Assembly: GCA_016715425.1 (NCBI GenBank)
Contig: JADKAC010000002.1
Span: forward strand, 495,501-559,500
Length of the DNA: 64,000 nucleotides
Reading direction: 5' to 3'
DNA from: Bacteroidota bacterium
GTDB lineage: Bacteria > Bacteroidota > Bacteroidia > Chitinophagales > BACL12
Made by a program: the position numbers and the translations under genes. How positions within the stretch are numbered: the stretch's first letter is position 1; every line of letters begins with the position of its first letter. Below are positions 8,916 through 16,937 of this stretch, one piece after another. The notes beneath the pieces are model-generated. The model ran no database searches. It was given only the letters and a program-made list of their open reading frames with translations, and had not been told where the DNA came from.

Positions 8916-10382
8916 ATGAAAAATTATTTTAAAATTTTAATTCTCCTTTTCACCATTTACAATGGTTCTGTTTCCATTGCTCAAAATATTTATATCTCTA
9001 ACGAAGAAAAACTCAGTTCTGAATTAGAGGGTTTTGATGTGGTTGGCAGAATGAATGGCGGCGATCTTGTAGTCTATAAAAAATACAAGTATAAAGATGA
9101 ACTTGAGTTTTATGATGCTCAAATGACTTTGCGACGCAAAAAGGAAATCACCGTAAAAGCACCTGAATATCAAAGCAAAGAAGTATTGAAAATTGGCAAT
9201 CAAATATTTCATTTTTATACTAAAAAAGAAAACAAACAAACATTCCTAATTGCACAGGTATTTGGAGAAGATGCGGATAGAAAAGGTGAACCGATTATTA
9301 TTGATTCAACAAGCAGACGTATAGGAGATAATTTTTCTGATTACACCATCTTGCGTTCTGGCAATGGTGAATTTGCAATGGCATATCAATATGAATTTGG
9401 CGGAGGAAAAATCAGTAAATTACTTTCCGCAGTTATAAATTCAACAGGAAAAATAACCAGTGTAAATGTGGTGGATATGCCCACTGCTAATTTTGATGCT
9501 ACCAATGAAAAATCTTTGGTGAGCAATGCAGGAATACCTATTTTTTTATTCAGCAATAAAGAATATTCCTGTAAAAAAGAAAAAGCGGAAGTTTCTTATA
9601 TCATTGCATGCGGAACGGTGAAAGACAGTTATATTATTGCCTACATAAAAGAAGAGGATTGTATGCGGGAGATGCAATTGGATGTAGATAATCATACCAA
9701 TACAATAACTGCAATTGGTTTTACAGGTGATCAAAATAAAAATTCGATGACAGGTTATGTATTTCTGCAAATAGATCCTTTCGACGGAGAAATTTTAAAT
9801 AGAAATGCAGAACAATTTTCACCCGAATTGCTGAGTAGTATTTCTTCAAAAACAGATAAATCAGAAAAGTATATACCTGTTTACAAACCAATGCAGATAA
9901 TTCCAAGAGCCGATGGTGGTGCATTGTTGGTATCGGAATATTTTCAAAAAACAACAGAGAATTACGACTTTACTAATTACGATCCTTATTACGGTTATCG
10001 CACTTCTACCCGGGAAGTTGATTATTACGAATACAATGATGTATTTCTTATAAGTATATCCCCTCTGGGAACAATTGACTGGACAAATATTATTCGCAAG
10101 CGACAGGTATCTAAAGAAGATCGTGGTGCATATTCCTCTTTTGTATTTGCAAATTGTATCGAGCGGTTATTTTTTATTTACAATGAAGACATTTCACAAA
10201 ATTCGAATGTGATACAATATGAAATGCTGGCAGACGGCACATTAAATCGCAAAAGCTTGTTCAATCCATCTAAGCAAGAAGTAGAATTGCGACCGCAAGC
10301 CGGTAAACAAGTGGCATTTAATGAAGTAATCATTCCAAGTATTCACAAGCGCAATTTAGCCTTTATCAGTATTGAGTTTTAA
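8916..10382 (+). CDS. Secreted protein of unknown function
   Basis: About 488 residues. I chose the ATG at 8916 rather than an in-frame TTG at 8895 because the ATG begins a clean signal peptide (KNYFKILILLFTIYNGSVSIAQ). I recognise no catalytic domain. The body is rich in beta-strand-like segments with repeated hydrophobic-polar alternation and Tyr-rich stretches (YDFTNYDPYYGYRTS near residue 360), compatible with a beta-propeller or other all-beta fold. It follows the permease genes by about 55 bp and precedes a membrane protein gene by 9 bp, so it may share a transcript with the latter. Confidence 0.75.
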   Translation: MKNYFKILILLFTIYNGSVSIAQNIYISNEEKLSSELEGFDVVGRMNGGDLVVYKKYKYKDELEFYDAQMTLRRKKEITVKAPEYQSKEVLKIGNQIFHFYTKKENKQTFLIAQVFGEDADRKGEPIIIDSTSRRIGDNFSDYTILRSGNGEFAMAYQYEFGGGKISKLLSAVINSTGKITSVNVVDMPTANFDATNEKSLVSNAGIPIFLFSNKEYSCKKEKAEVSYIIACGTVKDSYIIAYIKEEDCMREMQLDVDNHTNTITAIGFTGDQNKNSMTGYVFLQIDPFDGEILNRNAEQFSPELLSSISSKTDKSEKYIPVYKPMQIIPRADGGALLVSEYFQKTTENYDFTNYDPYYGYRTSTREVDYYEYNDVFLISISPLGTIDWTNIIRKRQVSKEDRGAYSSFVFANCIERLFFIYNEDISQNSNVIQYEMLADGTLNRKSLFNPSKQEVELRPQAGKQVAFNEVIIPSIHKRNLAFISIEF

Positions 10383-10391
10383 TTTCACACG

Positions 10392-10994
10392 GTGCTAAAA
10401 TTATTGCAGTCGGCCAATCCTTTTTCTTTTGTTTTTTTGCTGCTCTATTTTGCTGCATTAAACATACATCCTGTTTTGTTTAATGCTTATAATCCCATTG
10501 AATTACATACTCCTATTTTTGATTGGTTTTTTATAAACGTTCTAAATATGGATAATTTGAGTCCGGAGCAATTATTCTATATCACTATAACCATCATTTT
10601 TATTCAGGGCATTTTACTTTCTATACTGTTGCGTGCTTTTAAAATTACATCTAAATTAAATCTGGTGCCGGCAGCAATTTATTATTTATTGATTTATTTA
10701 TTTGATGAGTTCATTGCATTTACCCCAGCATTGATACTTAATCTTTTTATACCACTTTTAATTGCAATGTTGTTTGGCGTGTATAATCAAAAAAGTGCAG
10801 ATACGACATTTTTCAATTCGGGTTTTTTAAATGGATGCATGAGTATTATTTATTTCCCTGCAGCAATTTATTCCTTGTTTAGTATTTACGCATTATATGC
10901 ATTGCGCTCTTCTACTGTGCGTGAATTTTTCGTTTTTATTTCCGGTTTTATTACAATAGTATTTTTTAGTGTTTACTGCTTGTTTCTGGTATGA
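10392..10994 (+). CDS. DUF6427-like polytopic membrane protein, N-terminal part before an in-frame TGA
   Basis: 200 residues from a GTG start, almost entirely hydrophobic with about six predicted membrane helices. It resembles the Bacteroidota family I know as DUF6427 (assignment from memory of its opening and layout). The frame ends at TGA 10992-10994, but the same frame continues open without another stop to 11378 and keeps the same membrane character. A Trp codon (TGG) at this position would give a single protein of about 328 residues. It is therefore probably one gene interrupted by one nonsense change or read-through codon. Confidence 0.6.
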   Translation: MLKLLQSANPFSFVFLLLYFAALNIHPVLFNAYNPIELHTPIFDWFFINVLNMDNLSPEQLFYITITIIFIQGILLSILLRAFKITSKLNLVPAAIYYLLIYLFDEFIAFTPALILNLFIPLLIAMLFGVYNQKSADTTFFNSGFLNGCMSIIYFPAAIYSLFSIYALYALRSSTVREFFVFISGFITIVFFSVYCLFLV

Positions 10995-11066
10995 TTCCAC
11001 GGATTTATTGACCACTTCTGTAATAATTCCATTTTCAAAAATACAATTCCGCAAACTCATTTTATC

Positions 11067-11378
11067 GTGTATATAAAATGTTTTCTTGTACTCTGTTTTT
11101 TATTACCAGCTATTGCTTTTGTAAATCAGCGTTCGAGAGGCTTTTTAGTACAGATTAGAAAATACCTTTATGCCCTGATGATCCTTGCAGTATTTGGAGC
11201 AGTTTCCGGATTTCTATATAGCTATATCACCATTCCTGCATTTGTTTCTGCTGCAATTCCATTTGCAATTATCATTGGTTACTATTTATCGTATTTAAAA
11301 AATCGGGACACTGCCGAGATATTACATTTGACATGTATGGGAATTGTTTTCACTTTTCAATATATTAACTTTGCATAA
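11067..11378 (+). CDS. DUF6427-like membrane protein, C-terminal part after the in-frame TGA
   Basis: 103 residues in the same frame as the preceding 200-residue piece, with three further hydrophobic helices (KCFLVLCFLLPAIAFV, YALMILAVFGAVSGFLYSY, FVSAAIPFAIIIGYYLSYL). The 24 codons from the TGA to here are also open, so there is no frame change, only the stop. The GTG at 11067 is unlikely to be a genuine start. The end of this gene holds the promoter of purQ, which starts 13 bp downstream. Confidence 0.55.
   Translation: MYIKCFLVLCFLLPAIAFVNQRSRGFLVQIRKYLYALMILAVFGAVSGFLYSYITIPAFVSAAIPFAIIIGYYLSYLKNRDTAEILHLTCMGIVFTFQYINFA
11344..11373 (+). promoter_or_regulatory. Bacteroidota-type promoter of purQ
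   Basis: TTG at 11344-11346, a 19-nt spacer, then TAACTTTG at 11366-11373. This fits the Bacteroidota -33 TTG / -7 TAnnTTTG consensus. It lies inside the 3' end of the upstream membrane gene and would give a leader of about 12 nt before the purQ ATG at 11391. Confidence 0.6.
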
Positions 11379-11390
11379 TAATTTTCAACT

Positions 11391-12098
11391 ATGAAATTTG
11401 GAGTAGTAACCTTTCCGGGAAGTAATTGCGATCAGGATTTAATTCACGTAATGCGCAACGTAATGCATTGTGAAGTAGTAGAATTATGGCACAAACAAAA
11501 TGATCTTGGCGGACTCACCACCAACGACTGTGTATTATTGCCCGGTGGATTTTCTTATGGTGATGCATTGCGCACAGGCTCAATCGCACGTTTCAGTCCG
11601 ATAATGGGAGCAGTGATTGCGCATTGTAATAATGGTGGTTATGCAATAGGTATTTGCAATGGTTTTCAGATTTTATGTGAAGCTGGATTGTTGCCCGGTA
11701 TATTATTAGAAAATGCAAGTCAACAATTTATTTGTAAAAATATTTATCTGAAAGCGGATAATAATGATAACCGCATGACTGCAAATATTCCATTGTCGAA
11801 AGTATTAAAAATTCCTATGGCGCATGGAGAAGGAAGATATTATGCAGATGAAGAAACTTTACAACAAGTAATTAATAACGGACAAGTATTATTTCGCTAT
11901 TGCGATGAAGAAGGCAATATAACAGATGCCGCAAATCCGAATGGTGCTTTGTATAATATTGCAGGTATCTGTAATGCAAATCGCAATGTGTTTGGTATGA
12001 TGCCACACCCTGAAAGAGCATCGGAAGAAATTCTTAAAAACACAGATGGCAGATTAATTTTTCAATCGTTTTTAAAAGGTGTGCCGGTGGGCGTGTAA
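11391..12098 (+). CDS. purQ: Phosphoribosylformylglycinamidine synthase subunit PurQ (glutaminase)
   Basis: A 235-residue class-I glutamine amidotransferase that supplies ammonia to PurL for the fourth step of purine synthesis (FGAR to FGAM). The N-terminus KFGVVTFPGSNCDQD is diagnostic. The oxyanion region is LLPGGFSYGDALRTG (residues 49-63), the nucleophile is Cys89 in GICNGFQ, and the His/Glu pair is His206 and Glu208 in PHPE. The length matches small-type PurQ, which works with separate PurL and PurS. Those partners are not in this window. A good promoter lies directly upstream. Confidence 0.97.
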   Translation: MKFGVVTFPGSNCDQDLIHVMRNVMHCEVVELWHKQNDLGGLTTNDCVLLPGGFSYGDALRTGSIARFSPIMGAVIAHCNNGGYAIGICNGFQILCEAGLLPGILLENASQQFICKNIYLKADNNDNRMTANIPLSKVLKIPMAHGEGRYYADEETLQQVINNGQVLFRYCDEEGNITDAANPNGALYNIAGICNANRNVFGMMPHPERASEEILKNTDGRLIFQSFLKGVPVGV

Positions 12099-12195
12099 AT
12101 AATTATTTTTTTACTGTGGTCAGAGGGCGAAGAGCGCAGGGATATATGTAAAAAAAAATAGGTATATCAATAATTCATGTTTAGAAAATATACGT

Positions 12196-12345
12196 TTATT
12201 CCGGTTTTGTTTTTACGATTTTACCCTCCTGTAAAATAACTAGCACAGAATTCTTCTGTTTTTAATATTCAATAAGTTTTTCATAAGTTACTTCAAGTCC
12301 ATAAAAAATTTTTTTGAATAGCTCTTCTTGTTCTTCAGGTGACAT
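12196..12345 (-). pseudogene. Decayed small protein gene (49 codons with an internal TAA)
   Basis: Reading leftward from ATG 12345-12343, the frame gives MSPEEQEELFKKIFYGLEVT, continues to ...EKLIEY, hits TAA at 12264-12262, then stays open as KQKNSVLVILQEGKIVKTKP-E to a second TAA at 12198-12196. The two halves together resemble a small Bacteroidota protein type with a charged helix followed by a short beta hairpin ending in GKIV-x-KP (recollection, not verified). A single AAA-to-TAA change would explain it. The rest of the 301-bp gap 12099-12399 shows nothing I can identify. Confidence 0.35.
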
Positions 12346-12399
12346 ACATATTTTTTAGAAGTGATAATTTTTGATGATTTCTAAAAATAGTACGAAATA

Positions 12400-12780
12400 T
12401 TAATTTTCATATTTTTTTGAATTAATCTTACCATTCTTATATAATTCCAGTGCGCTTAGCAAAATGCTTTCAATAGTTTTTATCGGCAAGTCTTTGTTTG
12501 GATTTATTCTTAAAATCTTCATTCGGTTACGATTGCCTTCTTCTAATTCCGGGTGATTAAGATATTTACCTTCTACCATAAGTATGTATGGTTCATTCGA
12601 TTTTTTGTCAGTCCATAAATAGCAAAACATGTTGTTCTTAAAACAAAAACAAGGCATTCCATATTTCTGAGTTTCGGTAATATCAGTATCCTGATTAAGA
12701 ATAATATTTCGCAATGCAATCAAACAACTTCTGTTGGGTTCTTCTTTGGTTAAATAAAAATTGTCAATATCGTGATTCAT
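12400..12780 (-). CDS. DUF1801 family protein (YdhG-like)
   Basis: A 126-residue protein with the DUF1801 signature. A helical N-terminus (FYLTKEEPNRSCLIALRNII) is followed by the strand pair containing KYGMPCFCFKNNMFCYLW and the conserved ILMVEGKYLNHPELEEGNR segment. The fold is small alpha/beta, with no known enzymatic activity. It is a single gene with more than 290 bp of empty DNA upstream and no partner. The final residues (KNGKINSKKYEN) are lysine-rich. Identification is by overall pattern; its function is unknown in the family. Confidence 0.75.
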   Translation of the reverse strand: MNHDIDNFYLTKEEPNRSCLIALRNIILNQDTDITETQKYGMPCFCFKNNMFCYLWTDKKSNEPYILMVEGKYLNHPELEEGNRNRMKILRINPNKDLPIKTIESILLSALELYKNGKINSKKYEN

Positions 12781-12911
12781 TCCGTTATCAGTTTTTTATA
12801 TCTGGTTTGATAGAATTGTAAATAGGTGTGTTTTGTTTTTTTATTTAAAAAAGGTGCATTATACGGCTCTTTTAATTGGAAAAGAAAAAAATTTCCTATC
12901 TATTACCACTT

Positions 12912-12933
12912 AAAGTGCATCTTATTGCACTTT
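12912..12933. repeat. Perfect inverted repeat in a 296-bp gap
   Basis: AAAGTGCA at 12912-12919, a 6-nt loop, then TGCACTTT at 12926-12933. It has no T-tract on either side, so it is not an obvious terminator. It could be an operator or RNA hairpin. Otherwise the gap 12781-13076 shows nothing I can assign. Confidence 0.5.
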
Positions 12934-13076
12934 GCCGTGTATTTTTTTTAATAGGTTTAGATGGTGTATTAATAGTTTTCCGGTGCAGGGAATGGAGAGA
13001 ACAGGGTGATGCTTTCTGATATCACAATATAAAACTTAAATTAATTCAAGTACTTAACGAGTGAATTATTTGAGAA

Positions 13077-13415
13077 TTAATTTTGCCATTCCAGGATACT
13101 TTTAAGTATAGTTGAATTACCCTGATCATCATCAGTAATCAGAATCACTTTTATTTTTCCTTTTGCAATTTCTTCTTCAACAGTTACTGATTCCACTTTT
13201 AAATTAATATCTGTATTAGGTATTTGACAATAAATAATAGCATCAGAGATTGTATTATTTGAAATATCAATTACACCAATAACACTTCCTAAGATTTCAC
13301 CATCATCATACGCATTATTTGTATTTTCCACCGATGCGGTAAAAATAATTTTGGGTTCTCCTTTTAAAGCTGTGGCTCCGGAAAAGCCGGCTTCTATTCC
13401 ATTTATTTTTGGCAA
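13077..13415 (-). CDS. DUF6929-like protein, C-terminal part (frameshifted)
   Basis: 112 residues beginning PKINGIEAGFSGATALKGEP and ending ILKSILEWQN. They are the C-terminal third of a beta-rich protein whose first part is encoded just upstream in another frame. Reading the intervening DNA in this frame gives AFYNNQIFLFNRKKN, then ...VIIQFDYKDLLAYL..., leading directly into this segment. The break is therefore a single one-base shortfall at the T4 run (AAAA on the + strand at 13541-13544). The segment has the repeating strand pattern of a propeller-like fold. The DUF6929 label is from memory. Confidence 0.6.
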   Translation of the reverse strand: MPKINGIEAGFSGATALKGEPKIIFTASVENTNNAYDDGEILGSVIGVIDISNNTISDAIIYCQIPNTDINLKVESVTVEEEIAKGKIKVILITDDDQGNSTILKSILEWQN

Positions 13416-13498
13416 GATAAATTGTTTGATTTCCGGTTTTGGAAATGCAATCTCTTCTCTTAAGTAAGCTAATAAATCTTTATAATCAAATTGTATAA

Positions 13499-14017
13499 TT
13501 ACATTCTTTTTGCGATTAAAAAGAAAAATCTGATTGTTGTAAAAGCAGTTGCTTCAATATTTAATTCTGAATCTTTTAGTATCGGTAATTTTCTGAGCTT
13601 ATCATAAAAGTCAGTAACATCATGCTTCTCGATAATTAAAGAATCGTTTAATAGGATACGAAAAAAAATATTTCTTTGAGGAGATTTAGAACCGGAACTA
13701 AAAATCACGACTTCATTTTCTCCAATCATTTCCACTGCTTCAAAGTCAGGCTTTTCTGATTTAATAATTCTATTATCTGAAAAATTAGCTGCATCTAAAA
13801 GCTGTGTTTGGGAAGTGACTTTAAATTCATTATTCAATGCGAATAAAAAAGGAGAGTCATCGCCAATAATATAATAGGCATCACCTGATTTAATAATACC
13901 TGAACCACTGGGAATGTTTGCAATTATTATTTTATCAGCGACAGTAATTTTCATATCAGGAGTATTGCAAGCTTGTATAAAGAAGGTAAAAAATATTAGA
14001 AGTTCTTTACGATTCAA
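13499..14017 (-). CDS. DUF6929-like lipoprotein, N-terminal part (frameshifted)
   Basis: 172 residues. The N-terminus NRKELLIFFTFFIQACNTPD looks like a lipoprotein signal, with Cys17 as the lipid site. Beta-rich repeats follow (IIKSGDAYYIIGDDSPFLFA, then FEAVEMIGENEVVIFSSGSK). The last dozen residues (TTIRFFFLIAKRM) are out of frame: adding one T to the T4 run on this strand restores a continuous protein of 313 residues ending at 13077. Function unknown. Confidence 0.6.
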   Translation of the reverse strand: MNRKELLIFFTFFIQACNTPDMKITVADKIIIANIPSGSGIIKSGDAYYIIGDDSPFLFALNNEFKVTSQTQLLDAANFSDNRIIKSEKPDFEAVEMIGENEVVIFSSGSKSPQRNIFFRILLNDSLIIEKHDVTDFYDKLRKLPILKDSELNIEATAFTTIRFFFLIAKRM

Positions 14018-14057
14018 AATTGTTGAATTTTATTTATTAAAACGTTTTTAACTTTTT

Positions 14058-14417
14058 CTATGCATATAAATAGGGTTCATTATTATATGCCATCACTCTT
14101 ACATTTTCTAACACTCTTTTCATATATGTTTTCCAGAATGCATTTGCAAACAACCAATTTAATGGATAAAGAATAGCAATATTTGAATGTAAGGAATACA
14201 CATATTCAACAGCAATTTTATTAGGTTCGAGTTCTGTCGTTTTCCATTCGCCTTCAAACTTATAGAAGCCTAACATCCAAGATTGAAAATCACTCACCTC
14301 TATTTTCCAATATTTATTTTCAATGCGTTCAATTACTTTATCAACGGAAGCAAAGCCCCCTTTTTGAGAGAATGATTTTGCAGCAAATACTTTCTTTGTA
14401 CTTCCGGCTGTCCCCAA
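14058..14417 (-). CDS. SRPBCC-fold protein, C-terminal part (frameshifted)
   Basis: 119 residues covering most of a START/polyketide-cyclase-like (SRPBCC) domain: KKVFAAKSFSQKGGFASVDK, then IENKYWKIEVSDFQSWMLGF, EGEWKTTELEPNKIAVEYVY and a C-terminal helix ending NNEPYLYA. The family binds hydrophobic ligands in a helix-grip pocket; the ligand here is unknown. The true N-terminus is in the overlapping upstream fragment. Adding one C to the CC pair at 14406-14407 (GG on the + strand) joins ...ENWGQ to PGSTKKVFAAK and gives the usual length of about 167 residues. Confidence 0.65.
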   Translation of the reverse strand: MGTAGSTKKVFAAKSFSQKGGFASVDKVIERIENKYWKIEVSDFQSWMLGFYKFEGEWKTTELEPNKIAVEYVYSLHSNIAILYPLNWLFANAFWKTYMKRVLENVRVMAYNNEPYLYA

Positions 14418-14560
14418 TTTTCATCTTCGGTGCAGTGAGTTACTTTGGGCATAATTCCAAAACCGGTATGCACTTTTGAAACATCGCAAAGCATTGGTGT
14501 TTTAAATGCTCTTTCTAAGGAGCATTCATAGATAGTGGATACTTTAATTTTAGAAATCAT
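14333..14560 (-). CDS. SRPBCC-fold protein, N-terminal part (frameshifted)
   Basis: 75 residues from ATG 14560. The first 51 (ISKIKVSTIYECSLERAFKT through THCTEDENWGQ) are the genuine beginning of the SRPBCC domain; the rest is out of frame. It overlaps the downstream fragment by 85 bp, as expected for a single-base frameshift rather than two genes. Confidence 0.6.
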   Translation of the reverse strand: MISKIKVSTIYECSLERAFKTPMLCDVSKVHTGFGIMPKVTHCTEDENWGQPEVQRKYLLQNHSLKKGALLPLIK

Positions 14561-14728
14561 TTTTCGGTTTTGGGTATATTGTTTTTGTTTTGAGGAGTTG
14601 CTATTTCAGATAGAAAGAAAAGTTCTGATTTTGCAAAGTGTAAAGCTAAATTTAAAAAGGTGGGGAAGGGGGATGTGGGGTTCTGATTGTTAATGGATAG
14701 ATGATAAAAGATTATCATCATTAAAAAT

Positions 14729-15463
14729 TTAAAGTCCATTTAGTGAAAGTATTTCTTTTATGTATCCTGAACTGTAGGCGAAAATAATCCCTGAGTTTTC
14801 AACGTAGTCGAATGTACCAACAGGTGTTATCATTTGATTCTTCTGAGGATAATAAGAAGAAACAATTGCAAATAAATATAGCTTAGTATTATTTGAGTCG
14901 AATCTATCGTTAATGAATATTGGTCCTCCTGAAAATCCAGGGTTATTATTTCCGTCAAAAATCAAGATATTAAGTCCGTTTTCATTGTAGTTGCCAGAGA
15001 ACACACATTTTTTAATTAAAGGAAAAGGGAAACCTCCATTTAACTTGCTATTATCATTAGTCCTCATACCAAAAGGATATCCAAGAAAAAAGCCTTCATC
15101 TCCCAATACAGCTTCGACTTGTCTTATACTTATTGCATTTACTTTAGTTGTGTCAGATGGAACTATTAATGCGATATCAATTGAAGGGTTTGAATGCAAT
15201 AAAACAATTCCAGAACTAATTGTCCAACTATTATCGTGCAAAATATAAAAATCAATCTTTTGATTGTTTTTAACTTGACCTAATACATGTTTTGCTGTAA
15301 CCCAATAGTTCTTTTGATTTGATTCTATTAAAAAACATGTTCCAGTTGCACTATCCTTTAGAATATTATATGTTCTTTGAAGTTCTAATGTTAAATTATA
15401 GTCTTGAGAGAAAGAATTAGAACCAAAAAAAGAAATAAGAATTAGGTACAAATATTTTTGCAT
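14729..15463 (-). CDS. Secreted trypsin-like serine protease
   Basis: A 244-residue exported protein with signal peptide QKYLYLILISFFGSNSFSQ. The chymotrypsin-fold catalytic triad is visible: His59 in VTAKHVL, Asp96 in SIDIALI, and Ser178 in PGFSGGPIF. It has no PDZ domain, so it is shorter than DegP/HtrA and resembles single-domain stress-type trypsin-like peptidases. It acts in the periplasm or outside the cell on an unknown substrate. It is followed, in the direction of transcription, by the broken SRPBCC gene about 170 bp downstream, with no sign of a shared transcript. Confidence 0.8.
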   Translation of the reverse strand: MQKYLYLILISFFGSNSFSQDYNLTLELQRTYNILKDSATGTCFLIESNQKNYWVTAKHVLGQVKNNQKIDFYILHDNSWTISSGIVLLHSNPSIDIALIVPSDTTKVNAISIRQVEAVLGDEGFFLGYPFGMRTNDNSKLNGGFPFPLIKKCVFSGNYNENGLNILIFDGNNNPGFSGGPIFINDRFDSNNTKLYLFAIVSSYYPQKNQMITPVGTFDYVENSGIIFAYSSGYIKEILSLNGL

Positions 15464-15896
15464 GATTAATTTTATTTAGATAGCTGCAATAATGCTACTC
15501 CATAATTGATTAGCACCTTAGAGCTATGTAATTATTAATTAATAACTATGAATAGGCTAAAGTACAATTGTTGATTAATAATATTGTTATCAAAAAAAAA
15601 TTTTTATTAAAGTTGGAAATAAAAAAAATGAAGAACGAAATTTTATTTGACCTTAAGTACTATTACTAATCTGAGGTGAGCATGAAAGTAGCATAAAACT
15701 AGAAATTGAAAAAACGGGTGAGTATTGATGTTCGGTTATTTATTATTGGAAAAAGAGTACTGGGTATTTACCGAAATAAAAGTCTATATGATTTTTATCA
15801 ATCTAAGTCTTATTTTCATAATGGGATAGAATGAGCAAGAAATAACTATCTTCAAACCATTAAATAAATCTTGAGAATAAATAGTTAAAGGTTCAA
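15464..15896. other. 433-bp stretch without a recognisable gene
   Basis: Very AT-rich DNA between the divergent protease and HNH genes. The only structure I see is a perfect 14-bp palindrome, TTATTAATTAATAA, at 15532-15545. Open frames are all short and stop quickly. It presumably holds the two divergent promoters. Confidence 0.5.
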
Positions 15897-16613
15897 ATGC
15901 GTAATCCACCTTGGCATAGAGATGAAATTATTTTAGCACTTGACCTTTATTCCAGATTAGAGCCAGGTAAAATACATGCAAATAATCCAGACATTATTGA
16001 GCTTTCCCGATTGCTTAATAGATTACCCATTTTTGATATAAGACCTGATGAGGTGAAATTTAGAAATCCAAATGGGGTTGGATTAAAGCTCAGTAATTTT
16101 CTTGCAATAGATTCAAGTTATACTGGTAAAGGAATGCAAGCATATAGTCATTTAGATAAAAAAGTATTTGAAGAATTTCAATTTAATACTGAGCATCTTC
16201 ATAAATTAGCTATACATATAAGGCAAATTGCTTCAGATCCTGAATTGCCAAACAAGCTTTATATTATTCCTGAAGAGGAAGAAGGAGAACTTAATACCGT
16301 TCAAGAAGGCGCCGTTATTTTTAAGCTACATAAGTATCGTGAAAGAGACTCTACTATTATTAAGAAAAAGAAGGAAGCAGAATTTAAGAGAAATGGATAT
16401 TTATTATGTGAAGCTTGCGAATTTGATTTTCATAAAAAATATGGTGAGTTAGGATATAAATATATTGAATGTCATCATCGTATTCCACTTTCAGATTTTA
16501 CAAGCACAACTAAAACAAGTCTAATTGATCTTGCACTTGTATGTTCAAATTGTCATCGCATGTTACATCGAAAATTGGATACTTTAAGTGTTGAAAGCTT
16601 AAAATTATTTTAA
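15897..16613 (+). CDS. HNH endonuclease with McrA-like N-terminal domain
   Basis: A 238-residue predicted nuclease. The N-terminal region (residues 1-90: PPWHRDEIILALDLYSRL, ELSRLLNRLPI, FRNPNGVGLKLSNF) matches the domain seen in ScoMcrA-type HNH proteins. The C-terminal HNH domain has a zinc knuckle Cys171-x2-Cys174 and Cys216-x2-Cys219, with His193-His194 (ECHHRIPL) and His220 as the catalytic/metal residues. It probably cleaves DNA, possibly modified DNA as type IV enzymes do, but the target is an inference. No methylase or partner gene is adjacent, so it is an orphan defence-type gene beside decayed genes. Confidence 0.8.
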   Translation: MRNPPWHRDEIILALDLYSRLEPGKIHANNPDIIELSRLLNRLPIFDIRPDEVKFRNPNGVGLKLSNFLAIDSSYTGKGMQAYSHLDKKVFEEFQFNTEHLHKLAIHIRQIASDPELPNKLYIIPEEEEGELNTVQEGAVIFKLHKYRERDSTIIKKKKEAEFKRNGYLLCEACEFDFHKKYGELGYKYIECHHRIPLSDFTSTTKTSLIDLALVCSNCHRMLHRKLDTLSVESLKLF

Positions 16614-16937
16614 TCCAATTTTTTTTTTTATAGATTTTTATATTGAAGAATTAGAACTTTTAAAACACATAGCATTTTAGCCCCCAGGGAGAAGAAGCCC
16701 CCCCGTTTTTCACGGGGGCGGACTTGGAACGGATAGCGGGAAATAGCTCCTAATTATTTTTATTCTTGTTTATTAAATTGCTGCAACACTTCATCCGAAA
16801 TCTTTTCCAGGAAATAGCTCCTAAAAAATCTATTTCAAAATTCTTCTCCTCCACATGTCAAGATAAGAAGTGGAAAGCCATTCAGGAATTAATTAAAAGG
16901 TGAATGGGTTAACTTTACCGATGTAATTTTTAACGGT
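16614..16937. repeat. Gap with GC-rich hairpin and 15-bp direct repeat
   Basis: A hairpin CCCCCGT (16700-16706), loop TTTTC, ACGGGGG (16712-16718) is strikingly GC-rich for this genome and is followed by GCGGACTTGGAACGGATAGC. Then GGAAATAGCTCCTAA occurs at 16739-16753 and again at 16810-16824. The second copy lies next to a minus-strand open segment that reads like a protein C-terminus (LEKISDEVLQQFNKQE). I associate this kind of sequence with intergenic repeats in Bacteroidota, but that is memory, not a search. Confidence 0.45.

Noticed and set aside
10992..10994. TGA read as tryptophan genome-wide (codon reassignment)
   Set aside because: Other breaks are TAA or frameshifts, TGA is used as the natural stop of the DppC-type permease and of purF, and Bacteroidota use the standard code.
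14557..14739. 60-codon minus-strand frame between the protease and SRPBCC genes
   Set aside because: Low-complexity translation, overlaps the end of the protease gene, no recognisable features.
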